From Piper betle (lineage: Eukaryota; Streptophyta; Magnoliopsida; Piperales; Piperaceae), in the NCBI GenBank assembly GCA_033002965.1, contig JAURVB010012612.1:1-64000 (forward strand): a stretch of DNA of 64,000 nucleotides, in the 5' to 3' direction. The notes under the pieces are model-generated. The model saw only the letters and a list, made by a program, of their open reading frames with translations. It did not search any database and was not told where the DNA came from. Both the position numbers and the translations under genes were made by a program. Of this stretch, positions 37,546 to 48,565 are shown in pieces (the stretch's first letter is position 1; each line of letters starts with the position of its first letter).

Positions 37546-39326
37546 TAATGACATGGGTGGGTGACATGGCCTTTTGCCAAGTGGAATGCTTAGGTGGATG
37601 ATTAATTGATTGGTTGATTAATTAATTAATTCACGTATGCCCTGCTCGCGTTGGCGGCTTTCAATTTATTCTAGCCCCTAAAATAATTTTATAATAATAT
37701 TTATTTAATTTAAAATTATTATTATTATTTATTAATAAATATTAAATATAATAATATATAAATTAGAATTTTAAATATATTAATAAATTTTTATATAGTT
37801 ATAATTATACTACTTGCTGGTTACTAAATAATACATATTAATTTATATTTTTAAATGTATCCCGCACAGAGTCTTTGGCTAATTAATTTTAAATTGGATG
37901 ATATGAAATGGACTATTGGTATATATATGATATCTTTGAAAAAATATTTAGATCGGATATAGATTTAAAATAATAAGATCTATATTCAATCTAAATTTAT
38001 AATATTTTATAAAATTATATTTTGAAATAATAATTTTTATTTTTTCTCTATATTTTATAATATTATTTATATTTTCTTTATCAGATAGAGTCCTATATCG
38101 ACGAGCAACGAGTTTGGCTTGGATTGAGAGGTGTAGTATTCGGATTCAAATTAAATTTGATTTTGGATATTCATATTCAATCGATTATAAATATATCTAT
38201 TTCCTATGCATACAATTATATCTTACCCCGCAAGCATCTTCACTTGAAAAAAAATCAATATAGAACAAAATAATGGAGAAGTTATGTCTTTAAAAAATAG
38301 GAAAATAAACTCTTACCATTATGGTAGACGCTACACAGATCTAATAGAACATGATGAACATTAAAAATAGGCTTAATTTCAACATAACATAAATTAATCA
38401 GTATCAAACAAAAGTGAACTTTTTAACATAGAAATAATGGCCTTTTCTTTTTCGAAAGTAAAGAAATGCTGACTATCTTTACTCATTATCATGTATTAGT
38501 AAAATGTTTTTGTACATGAAATAACAAGAGGGTAAAGACTCCCCAGAAGAGCTTTTTTGCTTCTAATAAGAGTACATATGATATGTCTGGCCTTCCAACT
38601 CCCAACTCCACACAATATATCCAGCACTAGTTGACAGATAACTCATTAACGGATCAAAACATCTGCTTGAATATCAAGCACCCTAGTTGTAAATGCCGAC
38701 ATTAGTTTTCGAAATACAAACTGCCAAATCTTGTCAAAAAACTCTCATCTTTATCAATAAGCAAGAATAACAAATATCGCCAAGAAAAGCCCATCTTCAA
38801 TCTCTTTAAAAATTTCACTCTAATAAGATGGATAATTATAAATCACATACAAATGAGCATAGTGCAACCACAAATTGCCACACGAGGTTTTTTTTTTTTT
38901 GGAACTATTCTTGGCATACCTCATACATGATGAGAATTGTCAAAAGAAGCCGTTCATGAAGATCATCCAGTACTATATGCCACCAATGGACCAGCAATTA
39001 CATGAAATGGAATAAACACTATTTCCAAGCTAGGTTCTTCGGCACGCAAGTCAACCCATTTATATCTAAGGAAAAAGCACAGTTCAGAAAAGTAAGTGAA
39101 GCCCTATTGCTAAAATGCACCTCAAGAAAGAACGAAAAGGAAAGCATAATTTGTATTCATGAGTTTCTGAGCTGATCCATCGTCACCAATACATGAACAA
39201 CAGCAGTTGAAGCAGATCTAAGCCTAAAACTCTATATATGTTGTATAATCCAGCGACAAAACTCCCATTATACAGGCTTCCATATGGGAAAATCTAAGTT
39301 CAATGTCGTAAACAATACTATAGCAT
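37546..39326. other. Intergenic AT-rich DNA and TMEM184 3' flank
   Basis: No gene recognised. Very AT-rich from 37680 to 38080. Confidence 0.5.
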
Positions 39327-40574
39327 TCATTCATTTTTCTTAGCCATTCTGAGCTTTTCTGCAACATCTCCACTGTAAGGTGCCACATGATAGGCATATT
39401 GCTGCATGACAGAAAAGAAAACCATTTCCACGCAGACCAATACATTTTGCAATGCTTCCTGAATGTGCTCCACATCCAGCCAAAAATGCTCAGATCTGAT
39501 AATCCCCACAGCAGCCAAGATTTCGAGTGCCACTCCCTGCAGAAAAGAAGAACCAAATGTAAATTATCATGATACCTTCTTATATCTATTGTTTAACAAG
39601 AGCTAATCAATTACCTGCCAGAAACAGAAGAACACAATCCCTTTAATGCACAAAAATTTTGATAATGGCTTATGAGGTGCCAACTCTTTTGCAAACACAT
39701 GGTAGAACACAACGAGAGAATATAATGCCAATGAGACAGAAATGTTGAGAATGATAGTGAATGACCAGCTGACCCAACTGGTGTATAAACCTAACAATTG
39801 AAGGACAATCATTAGGATGGAGCACACAGGTCTCACGACAACAAACTGCCAGGTCCAATATTTAAGAAGTCTCAACGTCCTATGATCAAGGCGTACGGTG
39901 TGGGGCTGTGCTTCATAAACAAAGGAAAAGCGTAAGACAAAATATTGAAATTACTAAAAACAATAACATAAAAAGCATTTCACGTTTGCATCAACATAAA
40001 AACCTGGAAAAGAGTCATAGGAAAGCTATGATGTATCTCTCTTCCTTTAATCCCATCTGGAACTATATTTTTACTGATAGATATGTTCAGATAGCTGTAC
40101 ATCAGAGCCAAGAATTTAGCAATCACCTGCAATGTAGTAATGTACATATGCAGTTAAAATATGAAATATAAAGAAAACATCAAACACAAGTAGCAGAACA
40201 TCCAATCAATTAAACAAATATTTCCAATGCCTAAAACCTAGAACATCTACTGTTTTATTAAAAACCTAGTCACCAAGAGGACGAAAAAGACTGCACAGAA
40301 AGTGACTCACCAAAGCTTCATAACATTCTTTGACAGAGTCGAGAAAAGTGAAGAAGGGCTTGCTTCCTTGGATGTCGACCAACCCAAGGAAGGAATTGAT
40401 TGCATAAATAGGAGCCATGAGCACAATGATGAGAATGGCCTTCTGCTCCTTGGGATTCTTCCAGTAAAAGAGATGCTGTGACACCAGCTGGAATGTAAAG
40501 TGCATGGTAGCCATAACGCAGAACCCTGATCCCATCATAGTGAGGGTCCTACGATCCATGGTTGTAATATCCAT
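39327..40574 (-). CDS. TMEM184 / DUF300 (organic solute transporter alpha-like) membrane protein, 295 aa
   Basis: Coding exons (minus) 40311-40574, 40004-40126, 39615-39905, 39327-39536. All three introns are phase 0 and GT-AG. The encoded 295 residues match the short plant DUF300 subgroup in length. Family signatures visible are KNPKEQKAILIIVLMAPIYA, IVPDGIKGREIHHSFPMTLF, LKYWTWQFVVVRPVCSI and YSLVVFYHVFAKELAPHKPL. Several hydrophobic segments predict a multi-pass membrane protein. The longer plant relatives include LAZ1, linked to vacuole function and cell death; the transport role of the short members is inferred only. The ATG at 40574 opens the conserved MDITTMDRR N terminus. A spliced 5' UTR is likely. 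The frame is intact, and the gene sits between two repeat blocks. Confidence 0.92.
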
Positions 40575-40612
40575 TTTTCAAACTGATTTGAACAAAAACT
40601 GATTTTTGGATC

Positions 40613-41576
40613 CTGAAATAAGATGCGTAGGGTTACAATTGTAATAGCAATATATTGCAGCTTATTAGCAACTGGACAAGCACAAAAAATTCGACTTATT
40701 AGCAACTGGACAAGCACAAAAAATTCGACAACCACATCAACAAAAATGGTTTTACCCAACTCCAACACAAAAGAACAGGCATGAGAGGGAATTTTCGCAC
40801 AAAATTGATGTAAGAAGTACTTGCTCCAAATGGGATATTCAGATATTCAGACCAATCGTCTATAGGACACATGGGAGCATTTCTGTCTTTGAAATGTATT
40901 CGATCACAAAAACTGTAATAATTTTTTTAACCGGACTTTCTTAACCAACTGTTATGGAAAGCCCCAGAACAACACAAATTACAGTAACATGTGAAACATT
41001 AAATAAACAAATCATGCAGCCAAAATCAACTCATCTCCTAAAAGTAGCAGCAGTACACTTATCAAAGACAAGGTTTAACGTTAGCTTAAACATAGTTGTC
41101 AACCAACATGATTCCAGTTTCATCATCAACAGAAAAAGTAAATGCAAGAATTAATCGAAAGGCAATGTTTTACGCTATTATCTTAAACATAGATGTGAAC
41201 CAATATATATATTTTCCACTTTCATCATTAACAGCAGAAATGAATGCATAAATTACTCGCGGTAAAAAAAGAAAATTGCAATTGCTAGTAGGATTCACAT
41301 TAAACTTGACATGCGGGTGGGACTCATGATCTACTAGAGTAATCTATCAAACTACTTACAATCCTCTGACCACAGGCCACCATATCTCCTACCCATCAAG
41401 CTCAAAACAAAATCAAAGTAAATAAATCATGCCCACCCAAAATCTATATCTAGAAATCCAATCTAAACCCAACTGCATCAAGCTAATGTCAATCCAAATG
41501 TTAACAAACACAAAAGAAAGGAAGAAAAGAAAGGGAAAAAAACCCAAAATCTTAAATAGAAGTCACAAAAGCAAAC
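40613..41576 (-). other. Probable 5' UTR intron of the TMEM184 gene
   Basis: On the minus strand a donor AAG|GTTTGC (41577/41576) and an acceptor TTTCAG|GATCC (40613/40612) bracket 964 bp. The upstream exon would lie in the GC-richer 41577-41740 stretch. This is inferred from splice words only. A perfect 34-bp tandem duplication lies inside. Confidence 0.5.
40661..40728. repeat. Perfect tandem duplication of 34 bp
   Basis: The unit beginning CTTATTAGCAACTGGACAAG is present at 40661-40694 and again, without a difference, at 40695-40728. Confidence 0.95.
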
Positions 41577-42332
41577 CTTGTTTGGGATAAAGGCAAGATC
41601 TATCTACAAAGTCGTAGCTTGGAGAAGCGTAGTAGCGATCGGGAAGGACAAGAAGGAAGAGTCATCAGTCCACCGCCCACCCGACCAGAATTGAGGGCAA
41701 TCTCCGTAGCATATCTCCGTGGCATCGGCGCGTCCCACGTGGGTAGGGGTGCTGACGGAGAGCGAGCTTGATTCAACTTAGAATTTAATATCTAAATATT
41801 TTAACTCAAACCGGAATTCGACTCAAAATTTACTCTCAAATTCGATTTGAAAATATAATATAATAATATATATAATATATTATTATAGTGTTTTATATTT
41901 TATAGTATTTTTCTTATTTTTTAGTATTTATTACGAGTTAGTTATTATTATTGTACTCAAGTCGGAGTTGGAATCAATTTTTATTTATGATATCACCATC
42001 GATTTATTTCTTCCCCTTCCCCCTCCCCTCGACACTTATCATTCCACATACCCTCGACACCGTCCTCTTTCTCTGTCGCCAGCGCTGCCTCTAGTAGTTG
42101 TACTACCGCCGATCGACGCCGCCATTCACTAGCAGAACATTGCTAACCATTTCCCCTGCTGTCTGGCCGTCACTAGGCCTCCATGACACGACAAAGTTGC
42201 CGTGACCGCAACGCGCTCCCGTTGCTGATCCCGTTGATCGCGACTATTGCCGCTGCCATCTAGTCTCCATCTTGATGCGTCGACCCTACTACAACCTTCC
42301 TTGACCGAAGTGGAACCCTGTGCCACCCATCC

Positions 42333-43131
42333 ATGGTTGCATGAATCGGAATCGGAATCAACATCGGTTTTCCATGGAGTCGAAATTGGAATCGGAATCG
42401 GTCTGAATCGGCCAAGAATCGGTTCGGTTGAATCGGTCCAAATTAATTAAATCGGTTATATATATAGTAATTTGACAATTTATAATATAAATATATTAAA
42501 ATTGGGTATTGATGTTATTTTGATATTATTCTGTGTATTATAGTTTCTGATATTTTTAAATATTTTTTAAGATTTTTTTAAATTATTTAGAATTAATTAT
42601 TATTTTTGACTCGAGTTAGACTCGAGTCAACTTTTAATTACGAGAATGCCACTCTTACCCCCCATCGCCGCCGGCCCGGTCGGCGGCGAGTCTCGCGGCA
42701 GCGATGTCGGAGGACGTTCGCAGCCCGGTCGGATGAACAGTCGGCGCGCAGCTGGCGGCAGGCGCGAGCCGGCGGCAGTCGACAGCGATCGTGCATACAG
42801 CCCAATTCGGTCCGGCCACACGTCGGCGGCGACGTTGCGAGGTCGGTAGCCTGGTCAGCGGCGAGCCCGGAGTCGGGGAGCACGGCGGAGGGCGGAAACG
42901 GGGCGGCGGCGGGCGGACGAGCGGCGGCGGTGTGGGGGAGCGGGTTTGATTTTAGGTTTTTAAAATCCAAATTATCATTTTACCCATGCTTAAATAATTT
43001 AATAAAAATCATACCTAGGGTATTTTAGTAATTTCATAAAAAAACCAATTCCGATTTAAATCGACCGATTCCGATTCCGAGTTAAATCGGTCGGAATTGG
43101 CCGAACTCGGCCGATTCCAAGGCCGATATGG
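42333..43131. mobile_element. 799-bp insertion with perfect 9-bp target duplication
   Basis: The flanks are CACCCATCC (42324-42332) and CACCCATCC (43132-43140). The neighbouring tandem unit at 43274-43284 shows the uninterrupted form CCACCCATCCCGGCTGA, which proves an insertion. The ends carry inverted GGAATCGGAATCGG / CCGATTCCGATTCCG words. A 9-bp duplication suggests a Mutator-like element; reading it as 8 bp would suggest hAT. The centre (42540-42960) holds its own AT-rich lead-in and GC-rich module, like the 3-kb family. ORFs here are low-complexity. Confidence 0.75.
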
Positions 43132-43232
43132 CACCCATCCCGGCTGAATCTTGTCACCCCACCACCAACCACCCCCTTTTTCACCCTTTTTCTGGCAAGC
43201 CTCCGCCATCCAGTCACCATCTCGATATCGTT

Positions 43233-43865
43233 GACCCTCCTAAGACCTTCCCCAACTAGAGTGGAGCCCAGGGCCACCCATCCCGGCTGATCTCATCACC
43301 CCACCACCGACTTCCCATATTTTGCCCTTTTTCGGCCAGCCGACTCCTCCACTGACCTTGTCGACATCGTAGACACGTAGGGCTCGCCCAGCCGGTGCCA
43401 ACGGTACCCCATACCACTACCATCTCGATTGTAGCCACCGTCGGCAATAGTTGTCGGAAAACCCCTACACCACCGCCGATCGATGCTGCCGCTCATCGTC
43501 AGAACATCACAGACCATTCCCCCTGTCATCCGGCTGTCGCCCAGCTTCCATGACGCGACGAAGCAGACGCGCTTCTGTCACCGATCCCGCCGACGACAAC
43601 CGTGGCCACCCCCATCTAGTCGTCGTGTCGACGTTGTCGACCCTCCCGCAACCTTCCTTGACCGGAGCGGAGCCCAGCACTGCCCATCCCGGCCGATCTC
43701 CATACCTCACCACCTACCGCCCCTATTTTGCCCTTTTTCTGGTGAGCCATCTCCTCTGCTGACCTTGTCCACATCGTAGACGCATCAGGCTCACCGATCC
43801 GATGCCAACGGTACCCATATCACCACCATCCTGATGGTAGCCGCCGTCGGCAACAATTGCCAGAA
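43233..43865 (+). repeat. Tandem GC-rich units of about 410 bp
   Basis: Two clear units (from about 43233 and 43645) share, in order, GACCCTCC, GGAGCCCAG, CCCATCCCGGC, ATTTTGCCCTTTTTC, TGACCTTGTC, CATCGTAGACRC, GCCAACGGTACCC and GCCGTCGGCAA. A third, earlier unit starts near 42285 and is split by the 42333-43131 insertion. ORFs in this interval are readings of the repeat. Confidence 0.75.
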
Positions 43866-44263
43866 AATAATCGAAATTGTAAGCACAAGAGATTTCTTTT
43901 GTTAATAGATTATTTTGTTAATTTTTAATCTTTATAAATGTAATTTTTTCTCCAAAATGATCTATTTTCGAGCTTATAAATGACCTCATTTCGAGCTCCC
44001 GAACGAGCTAGTTTTGAGCTCTCAAACGAGTCGGTTTCGAGCTCCTAAATGAGCCGGTTTCAAGCGAGCTCTTAGAATTTAATAGTTTAAGTGTTTTCGA
44101 GCTCGAATCGAGCTCAAACAATATAAGAAATATTCGAGTCGATTTGAAGAATATATGCTCGAAATGCGTTCGATCTCGAGTCAAGTTCGAACAAATTTTG
44201 AGCTATTCGAGTTGAGTTCGAGCACCAGGCGAGCTCGGCTCGCTCGCTCATTTAGCAGCCCTA

Positions 44264-45115
44264 TGCTCATGCACGGATGGAATCTAAGATAGCTTCACTT
44301 CATTTTGAATTTGAGTTGAGTTAATACAAGCTTAATTTAATTAGATTTCGAACATAGTTTGAGTTAGTGTATAATAATTTTTTTATATATAATTTGTACT
44401 AAAATTTAATTAATAATTAACATATTGCAATTTTGACACAATTATACATGAAAGGTAATTTTGTCATGCATGTTTTTATTTAAATTGTTATCATATAATG
44501 ATATTTTTAATTTGATTATATTTGTATAAAAAATTTAAGATAAATATACTCAAAAATTTTATACTTTATATAAATTATAGAGCTTCAGGTCGAGCCGAGT
44601 TGAAAAGGTACAAGCTTAGGCTCGACTCTTCTGATGTCAACTTCTTTAACAGTATTTTATCATATTAATTTATATTTTTAAAAAAATTATTAATTATTTT
44701 TTACTCACACGGGATGGATTAATTTTTATTTATAAAATTGCCCTTACATCTTGTACTTCTCTATCCTTCAACTCCTCTTCGCGTCACCACCTCCACCCAT
44801 CGACCCTCTCTTACGACCACCCCCACTAGCGACCTCGCCGCCAACAATACCGCTGCTGGTCAGCACTGCCAATCCCGGCCTCCCCTCCTCCTTTCCTCAT
44901 CTATCTTCTTCCTACCTACCCCGATTTGTCACCACAGGTGGTCTATTTTGAGGAGCGCCACTGGCCGCGCCATCGCCGGTCACGCCTCGCTGCCATTGCC
45001 CTGTTGTCACCGTCAAAACCCATCCAACTTAAAGAGCAGCTCGTGGACACCCAAAGCAGCCACCTTTCCTTGCCTCACTAGACAGGATTGCACCCCTCTA
45101 GGGCTTGGTCATTGC
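44264..45115. repeat. Further repeat relic between the TIR element and element E
   Basis: AT-rich DNA with GTCGAGCCGAG words at about 44590, then TTTTATTTATAAAATTGCCC (about 44725) and a C-rich module to 45110. The order matches the family lead-in and module, without recognisable termini. No gene. Confidence 0.4.
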
Positions 45116-47296
45116 TGTAAAACCTGCAACCCGAATTGGGGTTTTATACTCTGAACCGATTGGTTCGACTATTATTTTCAGTTGGGTCAATTTCAGAACA
45201 CTCGAACCGAGCCAAAGTCGGTCATTTGTTATGAACCATGAGAGTCATGTGTGCCTAAGTATATGACGATAATGTCAGTAAGATAACAGTAGAATAAGTA
45301 ATCAAAATATATGAGAGTACGTCCAGATTTTTATTTATTTATTTATTATTAGAACATAGAATTATTTTTAGGCAAAATAACATATTAGGACACGTTATGG
45401 ATAGTTTGGGTAGGTTATTAATTATAGAGCATATTATTGTTATGTTATGGTGTCTATTATGTTTTATGGAGATTTTTCCCTATTTTTTGGATTTTTAAGA
45501 ATTATTATGAGTTAGTTATTATTTTTTATTGGAGTCGGAGTCGGAGTCGAGGTTAAGTTCTATTTACGAGATGACTAGTCGTTTTCTTCCCCGTCCACTC
45601 ATTTTTTTTCCGACCACTTGTTTTCTTCCCCCTGACATCTATTTATTCCAAATCGTCAATGCTACTGTAAAACCCACGATTCGAGTTAGGGTTTTATATT
45701 TAGAACCGGTCGGGTAGACCGTTATTTTTCAAGTTGAGTTAGTTTCAGGACACGTGTACCGAGCCGACACCGATCGCGTGTATGAGCTATGAGGGTCATG
45801 CGTACCCAAGTATATGATGATAACGTCATGAACACAGCAAAATAGAATGAGTTATCAGAATATGTGAAAGTATGCCAGTCTTTTTTAATTTTTATATATA
45901 GTGGATCATAGAATTAGTTTTAGGCCATTTATCGTGTTAGGACGCGTTACGGGCAGTTTGGGTGGGTTGATAGTTCTAGAGTATATCATTACGATGTTTG
46001 TTTGATTTTACGGGATTTTTCCCGATTTTTATGAATTTTTTTGGGATATAATACGACTTAGTTATTATACTAGACTCGAGCAGGAGACGAGTCAAGTTTT
46101 ATTTACAAAATTGCCACCGAGCTATTTTTCTCCCCTCCCGACATCTTCTTCCCAAACCCCGACGCTGCCCCGTGCGGCGTCGCCGCCGCAGCTGTCGACG
46201 CCGCCCAGCCGCCGATCGACGTTGCCTAGCCCCGCCACGACATTGTTGTGCCGCCCCGACCAGCCCCGTCCATTGCCAGGCTGCCGTGACACCGGAATCG
46301 CCTCGCCTAGCGCTGCGGCTACATTTCGGTCGCATAGCAGATTCCTCCGCCGGCGACCATCGCCGCCACGATTAGGTGGTCGCCTCAGCACCCTCGACCA
46401 CCCAGTGACCCTTCCTGACCGGAGCGGAGGCCGTCGCCGCCTAGGCCGGCTGAATCGAGTTCCCCATCGCCGCCACTCTATTTTAGGCATTTTCCGGCGA
46501 GCCATCACCTTCGTTGGCCATGTTGACATCGTTGATGCGTTAGGCTCGCCGAGCCGGTTCCAAAGGTACCCAACATGACCACTTTCCGGCCACTAGACGC
46601 TGCCGGCAACTGTTGCCAAAAAACCGCTGGAGAGGTGCCAGAAAACCACTAAAGCCGTCAAAAAATTGCTGGAACTTGCCGGAAAACCAGATTCACTGGA
46701 GTTCGCTGGATCTTCCGCGGAACTCATCCAGTCGACTCCGATCGAACTTCGGACGTTGATGAGCACCGAATTCGAGCTCCGAGACGCGTGACGAAACCTA
46801 GTCATCGCCGATTGCCAACGATGTGAGGTATGATTACCTCCGAATTTATAATTTAAACTTGATGATTGTTAGCACAGCATGCTAGGGTTGGTTTATTGAT
46901 GTGATTAATGCTTAATTATGGATGAAACAATGAGTTGCATGATGAGATTAAGCGATCTAATGGGGTAGATCGAGTCGGAGCATGATAAGGGATCACGACA
47001 TAAGTTAGAAAAACATAATAAAATTGGTATGAATAGGATGAGTTAGGATTATTTACATTTATGATTATTTGATTGTTGATTGTGATAGATGATTATTATG
47101 TTTTGTGATTGAGGTTCATTGAGTTTGATGCATCATTTAGTTAGCGGGCGTTAGTATTTAGTTTTGATGTGTAGGTACGAAATAAGAGCTCGCCGCCTAG
47201 GCGCGATGACACGCTTGGAGCTTCTACCAGGTCCGTTTAGGACTCGACTTTGTTTTTACGTCTTTCTATTGTATGTTTATCTTATCATTTGCAGGA

Positions 47297-47334
47297 CGAG
47301 TTAAGTGGCATTTTATTGGATCCCACTTAACTCG
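47297..47334 (+). other. Perfect 12-bp stem / 14-nt loop in element B
   Basis: CGAGTTAAGTGG (47297-47308) is the exact reverse complement of CCACTTAACTCG (47323-47334). It lies directly after TTTGCAG|GA, a strong splice-acceptor-like word. Confidence 0.85.
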
Positions 47335-48231
47335 GGCCATCTAACCGAACAAATTTCCGGATTAATAACCCCTCGAGGATGAGATCCCTCGAGGATGATT
47401 TCAAAAACAAGATCCACCACAAGTTGCCTTCAGGCCTATTATATAAATCCTTACCCAGCCCTATATATATGTAGTTTTTGCATTTTCAGTGAGACGAGAG
47501 ATGGAGAAACCGACTGCACGTACCATGAGCGGATGCCGTGATAGTCAAAGCTGGCTCTGGATTAGTGCCAGCAGACTGTTCCATTCCCGAGGGATCCTGA
47601 CAACTCCACGTTTGAGTTCCTCACACCCGGAGAACGTGGAGGTTTACGGGTACTGTTTAGTACAACGCATGTCCAGACTTGTGGTTCAAAAGGTATTAAA
47701 GGCGACTACTTGAGAGCACTCGGCCTTCGTGCTCAAGGCCAGGAGAAATATGGAGGTAAGGAGAGGGCTTAGGATAAAGTTTTACGTGAAGTACTGAAAA
47801 AGAAGTGTCGAGAGCAGCACAGTACCAGCAACATATCAGTAAGTTTGGGATGCTACTGGGTCTGCAGCCCAGTGGCTCCTCAGTAGTGCCCTTCAGAGTG
47901 TTCACGTGGAGTATATGATGTTTTCTTTCATATGAGAGTTTGCTCTCACAACCAGTCTGTTATAGTTATTTTATTTTTCGGACCAGTGACACTTGTTACT
48001 GACATGTTTTTATACTATATGTAGGTAACAATTACGAGTTGGAGGAGCTAGTTTGGACGGAGGAGTACTGTTGTCGCTTGCACACATGTCAGTCAATTGT
48101 GTGTTTATATTGTGTTTATGATATTATCATATGGTGTGATTAAATGCTTGAGACATGATGATGTGACGTGATTAATTGTTAAGACACGATGATAGAATGT
48201 GAAACATGAATAGATTGTGTAGCAAGAGCGT

Positions 48232-48508
48232 TGTAACACCCCAAATCCGGTTCACACTCGTGAACCAAACCGGCATGTTACCAGCCCCGGTTAGGTTGGC
48301 TAACCCGAACCTAACTCATACAGATCCAATCTCGGCGTCTTAAGATGTAGATACGACTTGTCATGCATGGATAAATTCATAAAACCCTAACATGATACAA
48401 CATGGATGACATGCAACCAATTTTCACATCATTACAATTACGGTAAAAATCCTGAAATAAACCGTCAGGGTCTCCCCTAAAAGTGCAATTATGAGCCCAA
48501 CCTGTCAA

Positions 48509-48565
<57 letters not shown>

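Larger units (their letters stand above)
41744..44263. mobile_element. TIR-type element relic carrying the GC-rich module
   Basis: The left end TAGGGGTGCTGACGGAGAGC and the inverted right end TAGGGCTGCTAAATGAGCGA are similar, and both continue into ACTCAA/CAAAATTT words, so the inverted repeats may extend about 100 bp imperfectly. No matching 8-bp target duplication is seen (left flank ...CCACGTGGG, right TGCTCATG), so the ends may come from different copies. Inside are an AT-rich lead-in (41860-41990), the GC-rich module (42000-43865) with tandem units, and a separate insertion at 42333-43131. Confidence 0.45.
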
